Positions 47,024 to 62,300 of a DNA stretch of 64,000 nucleotides are shown here, one piece after another (the stretch's first letter is position 1; each line of letters opens with the position of its first letter). A program made the position numbers and the translations under genes. The DNA comes from Anthopleura xanthogrammica (taxonomy: Eukaryota > Cnidaria > Anthozoa > Actiniaria > Actiniidae). Under the pieces are notes generated by a model, which had not been told where the DNA came from, ran no database searches, and saw only the letters and a program-made list of their open reading frames with translations. Where the stretch lies: the NCBI GenBank assembly GCA_964019055.1, contig OZ025223.1, positions 9,183,763-9,247,762 of the forward strand, given 5' to 3'.

Positions 47024-47333
47024 GCAAGGTCGGATCCAGGAGTTTTTGAGGGGGGTCTAACCAGCTGATCTGATATAATGACGTAGAAATGACGTCATGT
47101 TTACCAAGCTAATCGACCGCCGTAGGCTGGAGCAACTAGTGGGGTTGTGGGGCATTCTCCCCCGAAATGTTTTGAAATTCAGACTCTCGGAAATACGATT
47201 TCCAGCGGTTTGGTTCAAAAGAAGAAAAATCTTGAAATCGAATTTATAAGCTCGCTCGATATTTTTTTTGCCGTATCTGACGTTGAACGATATTTTTTTA
47301 AAGGATCGAGGCCTTGTTGGACATTTTTTGATA
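47024..47333. mobile_element. Composite repeat, head segment, copy 2
   Basis: Starts CAAGGTCGGATCCAGGAGTT and is about 95% like the copy at 44919, including TGACGTCA at 47090-47097. It leads into the long 38-bp array. Confidence 0.6.
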
Positions 47334-50300
47334 CGACTATCCAATCCATCTTGTGTAAATTGTTATGGATACAGCCACCCAATTCGTCTCGTGTACATTC
47401 TTATGGATACGATCATCCAATCCATCTCGCGTACATTCTTAAGGATACGCCCATCCAATCCATCTCATGCACATTCTTATATGGATACGTCCATCCAATC
47501 CATCTCGTGTACATTCTTATGGATAGGCCCATCCAATCCATCTCATGCACATTCTTATGGATAGGCCCATCCAATCCATCTCGTGTACATTCTTATGGAT
47601 AGGCCCATCCAATCCATCTCGTGCACATTCTTATATGGATACGTCCATCGAATTCATCTCGTGTACATTCTTATGGATACGCCCATCGAATTCATCTCGT
47701 GTACATTCTTATGGATACGCCCATCCAATCCATCTCGTGTACATTCTTATGGATACCCCCATCCAATCCATCTCGTGTATATTCTTATGGATACCCCCAT
47801 CCAATCCATCTCGTGTACATTCTTATGGATAGGCCCATCCAATCCATCTCGTGTACATTCTTATGGATACGATGATCCAATCCATGTCGTGTACATTCTT
47901 ATGGATACTATGATCCAATCCATGTCGTGTACATTCTTATGGATACTATAATCCAATCCATGTCGTGTACATTCTTATGGATACGATGATCCAATCCATG
48001 TCGTGTACATTCTTATGGATACTATGATCCAATCCATGTGTTGTACATTCTTATGGATACTATGATCCAATCCATGTGTTGTACATTCTTATGGATACGA
48101 TGATCCAATCCATCTTGTGTACATTCTAATGGATACTATGATCCAATCCATCTCGTGTACATTCTTATGAATACTATGATCCAATCCATCTCGTGTACAT
48201 TCTTATGGATACTATGATCCAATCCATTTCGTGTACATTCTTATGGATACTATGATCCAATCCATCTTGTGTACATTCTTATGGATACGATGATCCAATC
48301 CATGTGTTGTACATTCTTATGGATACGATGATCCAATCCATCTCGTGTACATTCTTATGGATACTATGATCCAATCCATCTCGTGTACATTCTTATGGAT
48401 ACGATGATCCAATCCATCTCGTGTACATTCTTATGAATACTATGATCCAATCCATCTCGTGTACATTCTTATGGATACGATGATCCAATCCATCTCGTGT
48501 ACATTCTTATGGATACTATGATCCAATCCATCTCGTGTACATTCGTATGGATACAATGATCCAATCCATTTCGTGTACATTCTTATGGATACTATGATCC
48601 AATCCGTCTCGTGTACATTCTTATGGATACTATGATCCAATCCATCTCGTGTACATTCTTATGGATACGATGATCCAATCCATGTGTTGTACATTCTTAT
48701 GGATACGATGATCCAATCCATCTCGTGTACATTCTTATGGATACGATGATCCAATCCATCTCGTGTACATTCTTATGGATACTATGATCCAATCCATGTC
48801 GTGTACATTCTTATGGATACGATGATCCAATCCATTTCGTGTACATTCTTATGGATACGATGATCCAATCCATCTCGTGTACATTCTTATGGATACTATG
48901 ATCCAATCCATCTCGTGTACATTCTTATGGATACTATGATCCAATCCATCTCGTGTACATTCTTATGGATACGATGATCCAATCCATTTCGTGTACATTC
49001 TTATGGATACTATGATCCAATCCGTCTCGTGTACATTCTTATGGATACTATGATCCAATCCATCTCGTGTACATTCTTATGGATACGATGATCCAATCCA
49101 TGTGTTGTACATTCTTATGGATACGATGATCCAATCCATCTCGTGTACATTCTTATGGATACGATGATCCAATCCATCTCGTGTACATTCTTATGGATAC
49201 TATGATCCAATCCATGTCGTGTACATTCTTATGGATACGATGATCCAATCCATTTCGTGTACATTCTTATGGATACGATGATCCAATCCATCTCGTGTAC
49301 ATTCTTATGGATACTATGATCCAATCCATCTCGTGTACATTCTTATGGATACTATGATCCAATCCATCTCGTGTACATTCTTATGGATACGATGATCCAA
49401 TCCATCTCGTGTACATTCTTATGAATACTATGATCCAATCCATCTCGTGTACATTCTTATGGATACGATGATCCAATCCATCTCGTGTACATTCGTATGG
49501 ATACAATGATCCAATCCATTTCGTGTACATTCTTATGGATACTATGATCCAATCCATCTCGTGTACATTCTTATGGATACTATGATCCAATCCATCTCGT
49601 GTACATTCTTATGGATACTATGATCCAATCCATCTCGTGTACATTCTTATGGATACTATGATCCAATCCATCTCGTGTATATTCTTATGGATACTATGAT
49701 CCAATCCATGTCTTGTACATTCTTATGGATACGTTGATCCAATCCATCTCGTGTACATTCTTATGGATACTATGATCCAATCCATCTCGTGTACATTCTT
49801 ATGGATACTATGATCCAATCCATCTCGTGTATATTCTTATGGATACTATGATCCAATCCATCTCGTGTACATTCTTATGGATACTATGATCCAATCCATC
49901 TCGTGTACATTCTTATGGATACTATGATCCAATCCATCTCGTGTACATTCTTATGGATACTATGATCCAATCCATGTCTTGTACATTCTTATGGATACGT
50001 TGATCCAATCCATCTTGTGTACATTCTTATGGATACTATGATCCAATCCATCTCGTGTACATTCTTATGGATACTATGATCCAATCCATCTCGTGTACAT
50101 TCTTATGGATACTATGATCCAATCCATGTCTTGTACATTCTTATGGATACGTTGATCCAATCCATCTCGTGTACATTCTTATGGATACCATGATCCAATC
50201 CATCTCGTGTACATTCTTATGGATACTATGATCCAATCCATGTCTTGTACATTCTTATGGATACTATGATCCAATCCATCTCGTGTACATTCTTATGGAT

Positions 50301-53300
50301 ACTATGATCCAATCCATGTCTTGTACATTCTTTTGGATACTATGATCCAATCCATCTCGTGTACATTCTTATGGATACTATGATCCAATCCATGTCTTGT
50401 ACATTCTTATGGATACTATGATCCAATCCATCTCGTGTACATTCTTATGGATACTATGATCCAATCCATCTCGTGTATATTCTTATGGTTACTATGATCC
50501 AATCCATGTGTTGTACATTCTTATGGATACGATGATCCAATCCATCTTGTGTACATTCTTATGGATACTATGATCCAATCCATCTTGTGTACATTCTTAT
50601 GGATACGATGATCCAATCCATGTGTTGTACATTCTTATGGATACTATGATCCAATCCATGTGTTGTACATTCTTATGGATACGATGATCCAATCCATCTT
50701 GTGTACATTCTTATGGATACGATGATCCAATCCATCTTGTGTACATTCTTATGGATACTATGATCCAATCCATCTCGTGTATATTCTTATGGATACTATG
50801 ATCCAATCCATGTGTTGTACATTCTTATGGATACGATCATCCAATCCATCTCGTGTACATTCTTATGGATACGATGATCCAATCCATCTCGTGTACATTC
50901 TTATGGATACTATGATCCAATCCATCTCGTGTACATTCTTATGGATACTATGATCCAATCCATCTCGTGTACATTCTTATGGATACTATGATCCAATCCA
51001 TCTCGTGTATATTCTTATGGATACGATGATCCAATCCATCTCGTGTACATTCTTATGGATACTATGATCCAATCCATCTCGTGTACATTCTTATGGATAC
51101 TATGATCCAATCCATCTCGTGTACATTCTTATGGATACTATGATCCAATCCATCTCGTGTACATTCTTATGGATACTATGATCCAATCCATCTCGTGTAC
51201 ATTCTTATGGATACGATGATCCAATCCATCTCGTGTACATTCTTATGGATACGATGATCCAATCCATCTCGTGTACATTCTTATGGATACGATGATCCAA
51301 TCCATCTCGTGTACATTCTTATGATTACTATGATCCAATCCATCTCGTGTACATTCTTATGGATACGATGATCCAATCCATCTCGTGTACATTCGTATGG
51401 ATACAATGATCCAATCCATTTCGTGTACATTCTTATGGATACTATGATCCAATCCATCTCGTGTACATTCTTATGGATACTATGATCCAATCCATCTCGT
51501 GTACATTCTTATGGATACTATGATCCAATCCATCTCGTGTACATTCTTATGGATACTATGATCCAATCCATCTCGTGTATATTCTTATGGATACTATGAT
51601 CCAATCCATCTCGTGTATATTCTTATGGATACGATGATCCAATCCATCTCGTGTACATTCTTATGGATACTATGATCCAATCCATCTCGTGTACATTCTT
51701 ATGGATACTATGATCCAATCCATCTCGTGTACATTCTTATGGATACTATGATCCAATCCATCTCGTGTACATTCTTATGGATACTATGATCCAATCCATC
51801 TCGTGTACATTCTTATGGATACGATGATCCAATCCATCTCGTGTACATTCTTATGGATACTATGATTCAATCCATCTCGTGTACATTCTTATGGATACGA
51901 TGATCCAATCCATCTCGTGTACATTCTTATGAATACTATGATCCAATCCATCTCGTGTACATTCTTATGGATACGATGATCCAATCCATCTCGTGTACAT
52001 TCGTATGGATACAATGATCCAATCCATTTCGTGTACATTCTTATGGATACTATGATCCAATCCATCTCGTGTACATTCTTATGGATACTATGATCCAATC
52101 CATCTCGTGTACATTCTTATGGATACTATGATCCAATCCATCTCGTGTACATTCTTATGGATACTATGATCCAATCCATCTCGTGTATATTCTTATGGAT
52201 ACTATGATCCAATCCATGTCTTGTACATTCTTATGGATACGTTGATCCAATCCATCTCGTGTACATTCTTATGGATACTATGATCCAATCCATCTCGTGT
52301 ACATTCTTATGGATACTATGATCCAATCCATCTCGTGTATATTCTTATGGATACTATGATCCAATCCATCTCGTGTACATTCTTATGGATACTATGATCC
52401 AATCCATCTCGTGTACATTCTTATGGATACTATGATCCAATCCATCTCGTGTACATTCTTATGGATACTATGATCCAATCCATGTCTTGTACATTCTTAT
52501 GGATACGTTGATCCAATCCATCTCGTGTACATTCTTATGGATACTATGATCCAATCCATCTCGTGTACATTCTTATGGATACTATGATCCAATCCATCTC
52601 GTGTACATTCTTATGGATACTATGATCCAATCCATCTCGTGTACATTCTTATGGATACTATGATCCAATCCATCTCGTGTATATTCTTATGGATACTATG
52701 ATCCAATCCATGTCTTGTACATTCTTATGGATACGTTGATCCAATCCATCTCGTGTACATTCTTATGGATACTATGATCCAATCCATCTCGTGTACATTC
52801 TTATGGATACTATGATCCAATCCATCTCGTGTATATTCTTATGGATACTATGATCCAATCCATCTCGTGTACATTTTTATGGATACTATGATCCAATCCA
52901 TCTCGTGTACATTCTTATGGATACTATGATCCAATCCATCTCGTGTACATTCTTATGGATACTATGATCCAATCCATGTCTTGTACATTCTTATGGATAC
53001 GTTGATCCAATCCATCTTGTGTACATTCTTATGGATACTATGATCCAATCCATCTCGTGTACATTCTTATGGATACTATGATCCAATCCATCTCGTGTAC
53101 ATTCTTATGGATACTATGATCCAATCCATGTCTTGTACATTCTTATGGATACGTTGATCCAATCCATCTCGTGTACATTCTTATGGATACCATGATCCAA
53201 TCCATCTCGTGTACATTCTTATGGATACTATGATCCAATCCATGTCTTGTACATTCTTATGGATACTATGATCCAATCCATCTCGTGTACATTCTTATGG

Positions 53301-56300
53301 ATACTATGATCCAATCCATGTCTTGTACATTCTTTTGGATACTATGATCCAATCCATCTCGTGTACATTCTTATGGATACTATGATCCAATCCATGTCTT
53401 GTACATTCTTATGGATACTATGATCCAATCCATCTCGTGTACATTCTTATGGATACTATGATCCAATCCATCTCGTGTATATTCTTATGGTTACTATGAT
53501 CCAATCCATGTGTTGTACATTCTTATGGATACGATGATCCAATCCATCTTGTGTACATTCTTATGGATACTATGATCCAATCCATCTTGTGTACATTCTT
53601 ATGGATACGATGATCCAATCCATGTGTTGTACATTCTTATGGATACTATGATCCAATCCATGTGTTGTACATTCTTATGGATACGATGATCCAATCCATC
53701 TTGTGTACATTCTTATGGATACGATGATCCAATCCATCTTGTGTACATTCTTATGGATACTATGATCCAATCCATCTCGTGTATATTCTTATGGATACTA
53801 TGATCCAATCCATGTGTTGTACATTCTTATGGATACGATCATCCAATCCATCTCGTGTACATTCTTATGGATACGATGATCCAATCCATCTCGTGTACAT
53901 TCTTATGGATACTATGATCCAATCCATCTCGTGTACATTCTTATGGATACTATGATCCAATCCATCTCGTGTACATTCTTATGGATACTATGATCCAATC
54001 CATCTCGTGTATATTCTTATGGATACGATGATCCAATCCATCTCGTGTACATTCTTATGGATACTATGATCCAATCCATCTCGTGTACATTCTTATGGAT
54101 ACTATGATCCAATCCATCTCGTGTACATTCTTATGGATACTATGATCCAATCCATCTCGTGTACATTCTTATGGATACTATGATCCAATCCATCTCGTGT
54201 ACATTCTTATGGATACGATGATCCAATCCATGTGTTGTACATTCTTATGGATACGTTGATCCAATCCATCTCGTGTACATTCTTATGGATACTATGATCC
54301 AATCCATCTCGTGTACATTCTTATGGATACTATGATCCAATCCATCTCGTGTACATTCTTATGGATACTATGATCCAATCCATCTCGTGTACATTCTTAT
54401 GGATACTATGATCCAATCCATCTCGTGTATATTCTTATGGATACTATGATCCAATCCATGTCTTGTACATTCTTATGGATACGTTGATCCAATCCATCTC
54501 GTGTACATTCTTATGGATACTATGATCCAATCCATCTCGTGTACATTCTTATGGATACTATGATCCAATCCATCTCGTGTATATTCTTATGGATACTATG
54601 ATCCAATCCATCTCGTGTACATTCTTATGGATACTATGATCCAATCCATCTCGTGTACATTCTTATGGATACTATGATCCAATCCATCTCGTGTACATTC
54701 TTATGGATACTATGATCCAATCCATGTCTTGTACATTCTTATGGATACGTTGATCCAATCCATCTTGTGTACATTCTTATGGATACTATGATCCAATCCA
54801 TCTCGTGTACATTCTTATGGATACTATGATCCAATCCATCTCGTGTACATTCTTATGGATACTATGATCCAATCCATGTCTTGTACATTCTTATGGATAC
54901 GTTGATCCAATCCATCTCGTGTACATTCTTATGGATACCATGATCCAATCCATCTCGTGTACATTCTTATGGATACTATGATCCAATCCATGTCTTGTAC
55001 ATTCTTATGGATACTATGATCCAATCCATCTCGTGTACATTCTTATGGATACTATGATCCAATCCATGTCTTGTACATTCTTTTGGATACTATGATCCAA
55101 TCCATCTCGTGTACATTCTTATGGATACTATGATCCAATCCATGTCTTGTACATTCTTATGGATACTATGATCCAATCCATCTCGTGTACATTCTTATGG
55201 ATACTATGATCCAATCCATCTCGTGTATATTCTTATGGTTACTATGATCCAATCCATGTGTTGTACATTCTTATGGATACGATGATCCAATCCATCTTGT
55301 GTACATTCTTATGGATACTATGATCCAATCCATCTTGTGTACATTCTTATGGATACGATGATCCAATCCATGTGTTGTACATTCTTATGGATACTATGAT
55401 CCAATCCATGTGTTGTACATTCTTATGGATACGATGATCCAATCCATCTTGTGTACATTCTTATGGATACGATGATCCAATCCATCTTGTGTACATTCTT
55501 ATGGATACTATGATCCAATCCATCTCGTGTATATTCTTATGGATACTATGATCCAATCCATGTGTTGTACATTCTTATGGATACGATCATCCAATCCATC
55601 TCGTGTACATTCTTATGGATACGATGATCCAATCCATCTCGTGTACATTCTTATGGATACTATGATCCAATCCATCTCGTGTACATTCTTATGGATACTA
55701 TGATCCAATCCATCTCGTGTACATTCTTATGGATACTATGATCCAATCCATCTCGTGTATATTCTTATGGATACGATGATCCAATCCATCTCGTGTACAT
55801 TCTTATGGATACTATGATCCAATCCATCTCGTGTACATTCTTATGGATACTATGATCCAATCCATCTCGTGTACATTCTTATCGATACTATGATCCAATC
55901 CATCTCGTGTACATTCTTATGGATACTATGATCCAATCCATCTCGTGTACATTCTTATGGATACGATGATCCAATCCATCTCGTGTACATTCTTATGGAT
56001 ACGATGATCCAATCCATCTCGTGTACATTCTTATGGATACGATGATCCAATCCATCTCGTGTACATTCTTATGAATACTATGATCCAATCCATCTCGTGT
56101 ACATTCTTATGGATACGATGATCCAATCCATCTCGTGTACATTCGTATGGATACAATGATCCAATCCATTTCGTGTACATTCTTATGGATACTATGATCC
56201 AATCCATCTCGTGTACATTCTTATGGATACTATGATCCAATCCATCTCGTGTACATTCTTATGGATACTATGATCCAATCCATCTCGTGTACATTCTTAT

Positions 56301-59300
56301 GGATACTATGATCCAATCCATCTCGTGTATATTCTTATGGATACTATGATCCAATCCATCTCGTTTATATTCTTATGGATACGATGATCCAATCCATCTC
56401 GTGTACATTCTTATGGATACTATGATCCAATCCATCTCGTGTACATTCTTATGGATACTATGATCCAATCCATCTCGTGTACATTCTTATGGATACTATG
56501 ATCCAATCCATCTCGTGTACATTCTTATGGATACTATGATCCAATCCATCTCGTGTACATTCTTATGGATACGATGATCCAATCCATCTCGTGTACATTC
56601 TTATGGATACTATGATCCAATCCATCTCGTGTACATTCTTATGGATACGATGATCCAATCCATCTCGTGTACATTCTTATGAATACTATGATCCAATCCA
56701 TCTCGTGTACATTCTTATGGATACGATGATCCAATCCATCTCGTGTACATTCGTATGGATACAATGATCCAATCCATTTCGTGTACATTCTTATGGATAC
56801 TATGATCCAATCCATCTCGTGTACATTCTTATGGATACTATGATCCAATCCATCTCGTGTACATTCTTATGGATACTATGATCCAATCCATCTCGTGTAC
56901 ATTCTTATGGATACTATGATCCAATCCATCTCGTGTATATTCTTATGGATACTATGATCCAATCCATGTCTTGTACATTCTTATGGATACGTTGATCCAA
57001 TCCATCTCGTGTACATTCTTATGGATACTATGATCCAATCCATCTCGTGTACATTCTTATGGATACTATGATCCAATCCATCTCGTGTATATTCTTATGG
57101 ATACTATGATCCAATCCATCTCGTGTACATTCTTATGGATACTATGATCCAATCCATCTCGTGTACATTCTTATGGATACTATGATCCAATCCATCTCGT
57201 GTACATTCTTATGGATACTATGATCCAATCCATGTCTTGTACATTCTTATGGATACGTTGATCCAATCCATCTCGTGTACATTCTTATGGATACTATGAT
57301 CCAATCCATCTCGTGTACATTCTTATGGATACTATGATCCAATCCATCTCGTGTACATTCTTATGGATACTATGATCCAATCCATGTCTTGTACATTCTT
57401 ATGGATACGTTGATCCAATCCATCTCGTGTACATTCTTATGGATACTATGATCCAATCCATCTCGTGTACATTCTTATGGATACTATGATCCAATCCATG
57501 TCTTGTACATTCTTATGGATACTATGATCCAATCCATCTCGTGTACATTCTTATGGATACTATGATCCAATCCATGTCTTGTACATTCTTTTGGATACTA
57601 TGATCCAATCCATCTCGTGTACATTCTTATGGATACTATGATCCAATCCATGTCTTGTACATTCTTATGGATACTATGATCCAATCCATCTCGTGTACAT
57701 TCTTATGGATACTATGATCCAATCCATCTCGTGTATATTCTTATGGATACTATGATCCAATCCATGTGTTGTACATTCTTATGGATACGATGATCCAATC
57801 CATCTTGTGTACATTCTTATGGATACTATGATCCAATCCATCTTGTGTACATTCTTATGGATACGATGATCCAATCCATGTGTTGTACATTCTTATGGAT
57901 ACTATGATCCAATCCATGTGTTGTACATTCTTATGGATACGATGATCCAATCCATCTTGTGTACATTCTTATGGATACGATGATCCAATCCATCTTGTGT
58001 ACATTCTTATGGATACTATGATCCAATCCATCTCGTGTATATTCTTATGGATACTATGATCCAATCCATGTGTTGTACATTCTTATGGATACAATGATCC
58101 AATCCATCTCGCGTATATTCTTATGGATACAATGATCCAATCCATCTCGTGTACATTCTTATGGATACTATGATCCAATCCATCTCGTGTACATTCTTAT
58201 GGATACTATGATCCAATCCATCTCGTGTACATTCTTATGGATACTATGATCCAATCCATCTCGTGTACATTCTTATGGATACGATGATCCAATCCATCTC
58301 GTGTACATTCTTATGGATACGATGATCCAATCCATCTCGTGTACATTCTTATGGATACTATGATCCAATCCATCTCGTGTATATTCTTATGGATACAATG
58401 ATCCAATCCATCTCGTGTACATTCTTATGGATACTATGATCCAATCCATCTCGTGTACATTCTTATGGATACTATGATCCAATCCATCTCGTGTACATTC
58501 TTATGGATACGATGATCCAATCCATCTCGTGTACATTCTTATGGATACTATGATCCAATCCATCTCGTGTACATTCTTATGGATACGATGATCCAATCCA
58601 TCTCGTGTACATTCTTATGAATACTATGATCCAATCCATCTCGTGTACATTCTTATGGATACGATGATCCAATCCATCTCGTGTACATTCGTATGGATAC
58701 AATGATCCAATCCATTTCGTGTACATTCTTATGGATACTATGATCCAATCCATCTCGTGTACATTCTTATGGATACTATGATCCAATCCATCTCGTGTAC
58801 ATTCTTATGGATACTATGATCCAATCCATCTCGTGTATATTCTTATGGATACTATGATCCAATCCATGTCTTGTACATTCTTATGGATACGTTGATCCAA
58901 TCCATCTCGTGTACATTCTTATGGATACTATGATCCAATCCATCTCGTGTACATTCTTATGGATACTATGATCCAATCCATCTCGTGTATATTCTTATGG
59001 ATACTATGATCCAATCCATCTCGTGTACATTCTTATGGATACTATGATCCAATCCATCTCGTGTACATTCTTATGGATACTATGATCCAATCCATCTCGT
59101 GTACATTCTTATGGATACTATGATCCAATCCATGTCTTGTACATTCTTATGGATACGTTGATCCAATCCATCTCGTGTACATTCTTATGGATACTATGAT
59201 CCAATCCATCTCGTGTACATTCTTATGGATACTATGATCCAATCCATCTCGTGTACATTCTTATGGATACTATGATCCAATCCATGTCTTGTACATTCTT

Positions 59301-62300
59301 ATGGATACGTTGATCCAATCCATCTCGTGTACATTCTTATGGATACTATGATCCAATCCATCTCGTGTACATTCTTATGGATACTATGATCCAATCCATG
59401 TCTTGTACATTCTTATGGATACTATGATCCAATCCATCTCGTGTACATTCTTATGGATACTATGATCCAATCCATGTCTTGTACATTCTTTTGGATACTA
59501 TGATCCAATCCATCTCGTGTACATTCTTATGGATACTATGATCCAATCCATGTCTTGTACATTCTTATGGATACTATGATCCAATCCATCTCGTGTACAT
59601 TCTTATGGATACTATGATCCAATCCATCTCGTGTATATTCTTATGGATACGATGATCCAATCCATCTTGTGTACATTCTTATGGATACTATGATCCAATC
59701 CATCTCGTGTATATTCTTATGGATACTATGATCCAATCCATGTGTTGTACATTCTTATGGATACAATGATCCAATCCATCTCGCGTATATTCTTATGGAT
59801 ACAATGATCCAATCCATCTCGTGTACATTCTTATGGATACTATGATCCAATCCATCTCGTGTACATTCTTATGGATACTATGATCCAATCCATCTCGTGT
59901 ACATTCTTATGGATACGATGATCCAATCCATCTTGTGTACATTCTTATGGATACTATGATCCAATCCATCTCGTGTATATTCTTATGGATACTATGATCC
60001 AATCCATGTGTTGTACATTCTTATGGATACAATGATCCAATCCATCTCGCGTATATTCTTATGGATACAATGATCCAATCCATCTCGTGTACATTCTTAT
60101 GGATACTATGATCCAATCCATCTCGTGTACATTCTTATGGATACTATGATCCAATCCATCTCGTGTACATTCTTATGGATACTATGATCCAATCCATCTC
60201 GTGTACATTCTTATGGATACGATGATCCAATCCATCTCGTGTACATTCTTATGGATACGATGATCCAATCCATGTGTTGTACATTCTTATGGATACGATG
60301 ATCCAATCCATCTCGTGTACATTCTTATGGATACTATGATCCAATCCATCTCGTGTATATTCTTATGGATACTATGATCCAATCCATCTTGTGTACATTC
60401 TTATGGATACGATGATCCAATCCATCTCGTGTACATTCTTATGGATACTATGATCCAATCCATCTCGTGTACATTCTTATGGATACGATGATCCAATCCA
60501 TGTGTTGTACATTCTTATGGATACGATGATCCAATCCATCTCGTGTACATTCTTATGGATACGATGATCCAATCCATGTCGTATACATTCTTATGGATAC
60601 GATGATCCAATCCATCTCGTGTACATTCTTATGGATACTATGATCCAATCCATCTTGTGTACATTCTTATGGATACGATGATCCAATCCATGTGTTGTAC
60701 ATTCTTATGGATACTATGATCCAATCCATGTGTTGTACATTCTTATGGATACGATGATCCAATCCATCTTGTGTACATTCTTATGGATACGATGATCCAA
60801 TCCATCTTGTGTACATTCTTATGGATACTATGATCCAATCCATCTCGTGTATATTCTTATGGATACTATGATCCAATCCATGTGTTGTACATTCTTATGG
60901 ATACAATGATCCAATCCATCTCGCGTATATTCTTATGGATACAATGATCCAATCCATCTCGTGTACATTCTTATGGATACTATGATCCAATCCATCTCGT
61001 GTACATTCTTATGGATACTATGATCCAATCCATCTCGTGTACATTCTTATGGATACGATGATCCAATCCATCTCGTGTACATTCTTATGGATACGATGAT
61101 CCAATCCATCTCGTGTACATTCTTATGGATACGATGATCCAATCCATGTGTTGTACATTCTTATGGATACGATGATCCAATCCATCTCGTGTACATTCTT
61201 ATGGATACTATGATCCAATCCATCTCGTGTATATTCTTATGGATACTATGATCCAATCCATCTTGTGTACATTCTTATGGATACGATGATCCAATCCATC
61301 TCGTGTACATTCTTATGGATACTATGATCCAATCCATCTCGTGTACATTCTTATGGATACGATGATCCAATCCATGTGTTGTACATTCTTATGGATACGA
61401 TGATCCAATCCATCTCGTGTACATTCTTATGGATACGATGATCCAATCCATGTCGTATACATTCTTATGGATACGATGATCCAATCCATCTCGTGTACAT
61501 TCTTATGGATACTATGATCCAATCCATCTCGTGTACATTCTTATGGATACTATGATCCAATCCATCTCCTGTACATTCTTATGAATACTATGATCCAATC
61601 CATCTCGTGTACATTCTTATGGATACGATGATCCAATCCATGTCGTGTACATTCTTATGGATACGGATCCATGGATACTATGATCCAATCCGTCTCGTAT
61701 ACATTCTTATGAATACTATGATCCTATCCATCTCGTGTATATTCTTATGAATACTATGATCCAATCCATCTCGTGTACATTCTTATGAATACTATGATCC
61801 AATCCATCTCGTGTACATTCTTATGAATACTATGATCCAATCCATCTCGTGTATATTCTTATGGATACGATGATCCAATCCATCTCGTGTACATTCTTAT
61901 GAATACTATGATCCAATCCATTTCGTGTACATTCTTATGGATACTATGATCCAATCCATCTCGTGTACATTCTTATGGATACGATGATCCAATCCATCTC
62001 GTGTACATTCTTATGGATACTATGATCCAATCCATCTCGTGTATATTCTTATGGATACGATGATCCAATCCATCTCGTGTATATTCTTATGGATACAATG
62101 ATCCAATCCATCTCGTGTATATTCTTATGGATACGATGATCCAATCCATCTCGTGTACATTCTTATGGATACAATGATCCAATCCATGTCGTATACATTC
62201 TTATGGATACGATGATCCAATCCATCTCGTGTACATTCTTATGGATACTATGATCCAATCCATCTCGTGTACATTCTTATGGATACGATGATCCAATCCA

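Noticed and set aside
43841..47060. Long open frames giving a 20-residue repeat protein
   Set aside because: The 20-bp unit keeps three frames open by arithmetic (three units are 60 bases). Overlapping frames give the same peptide, and the frames run out into non-repeat sequence without splice or start context.
48440..58786. Recurring ~69-codon minus-strand frames in the 38-bp array
   Set aside because: They recur wherever a certain combination of unit variants removes stops, and they follow the higher-order repeat, not selection.
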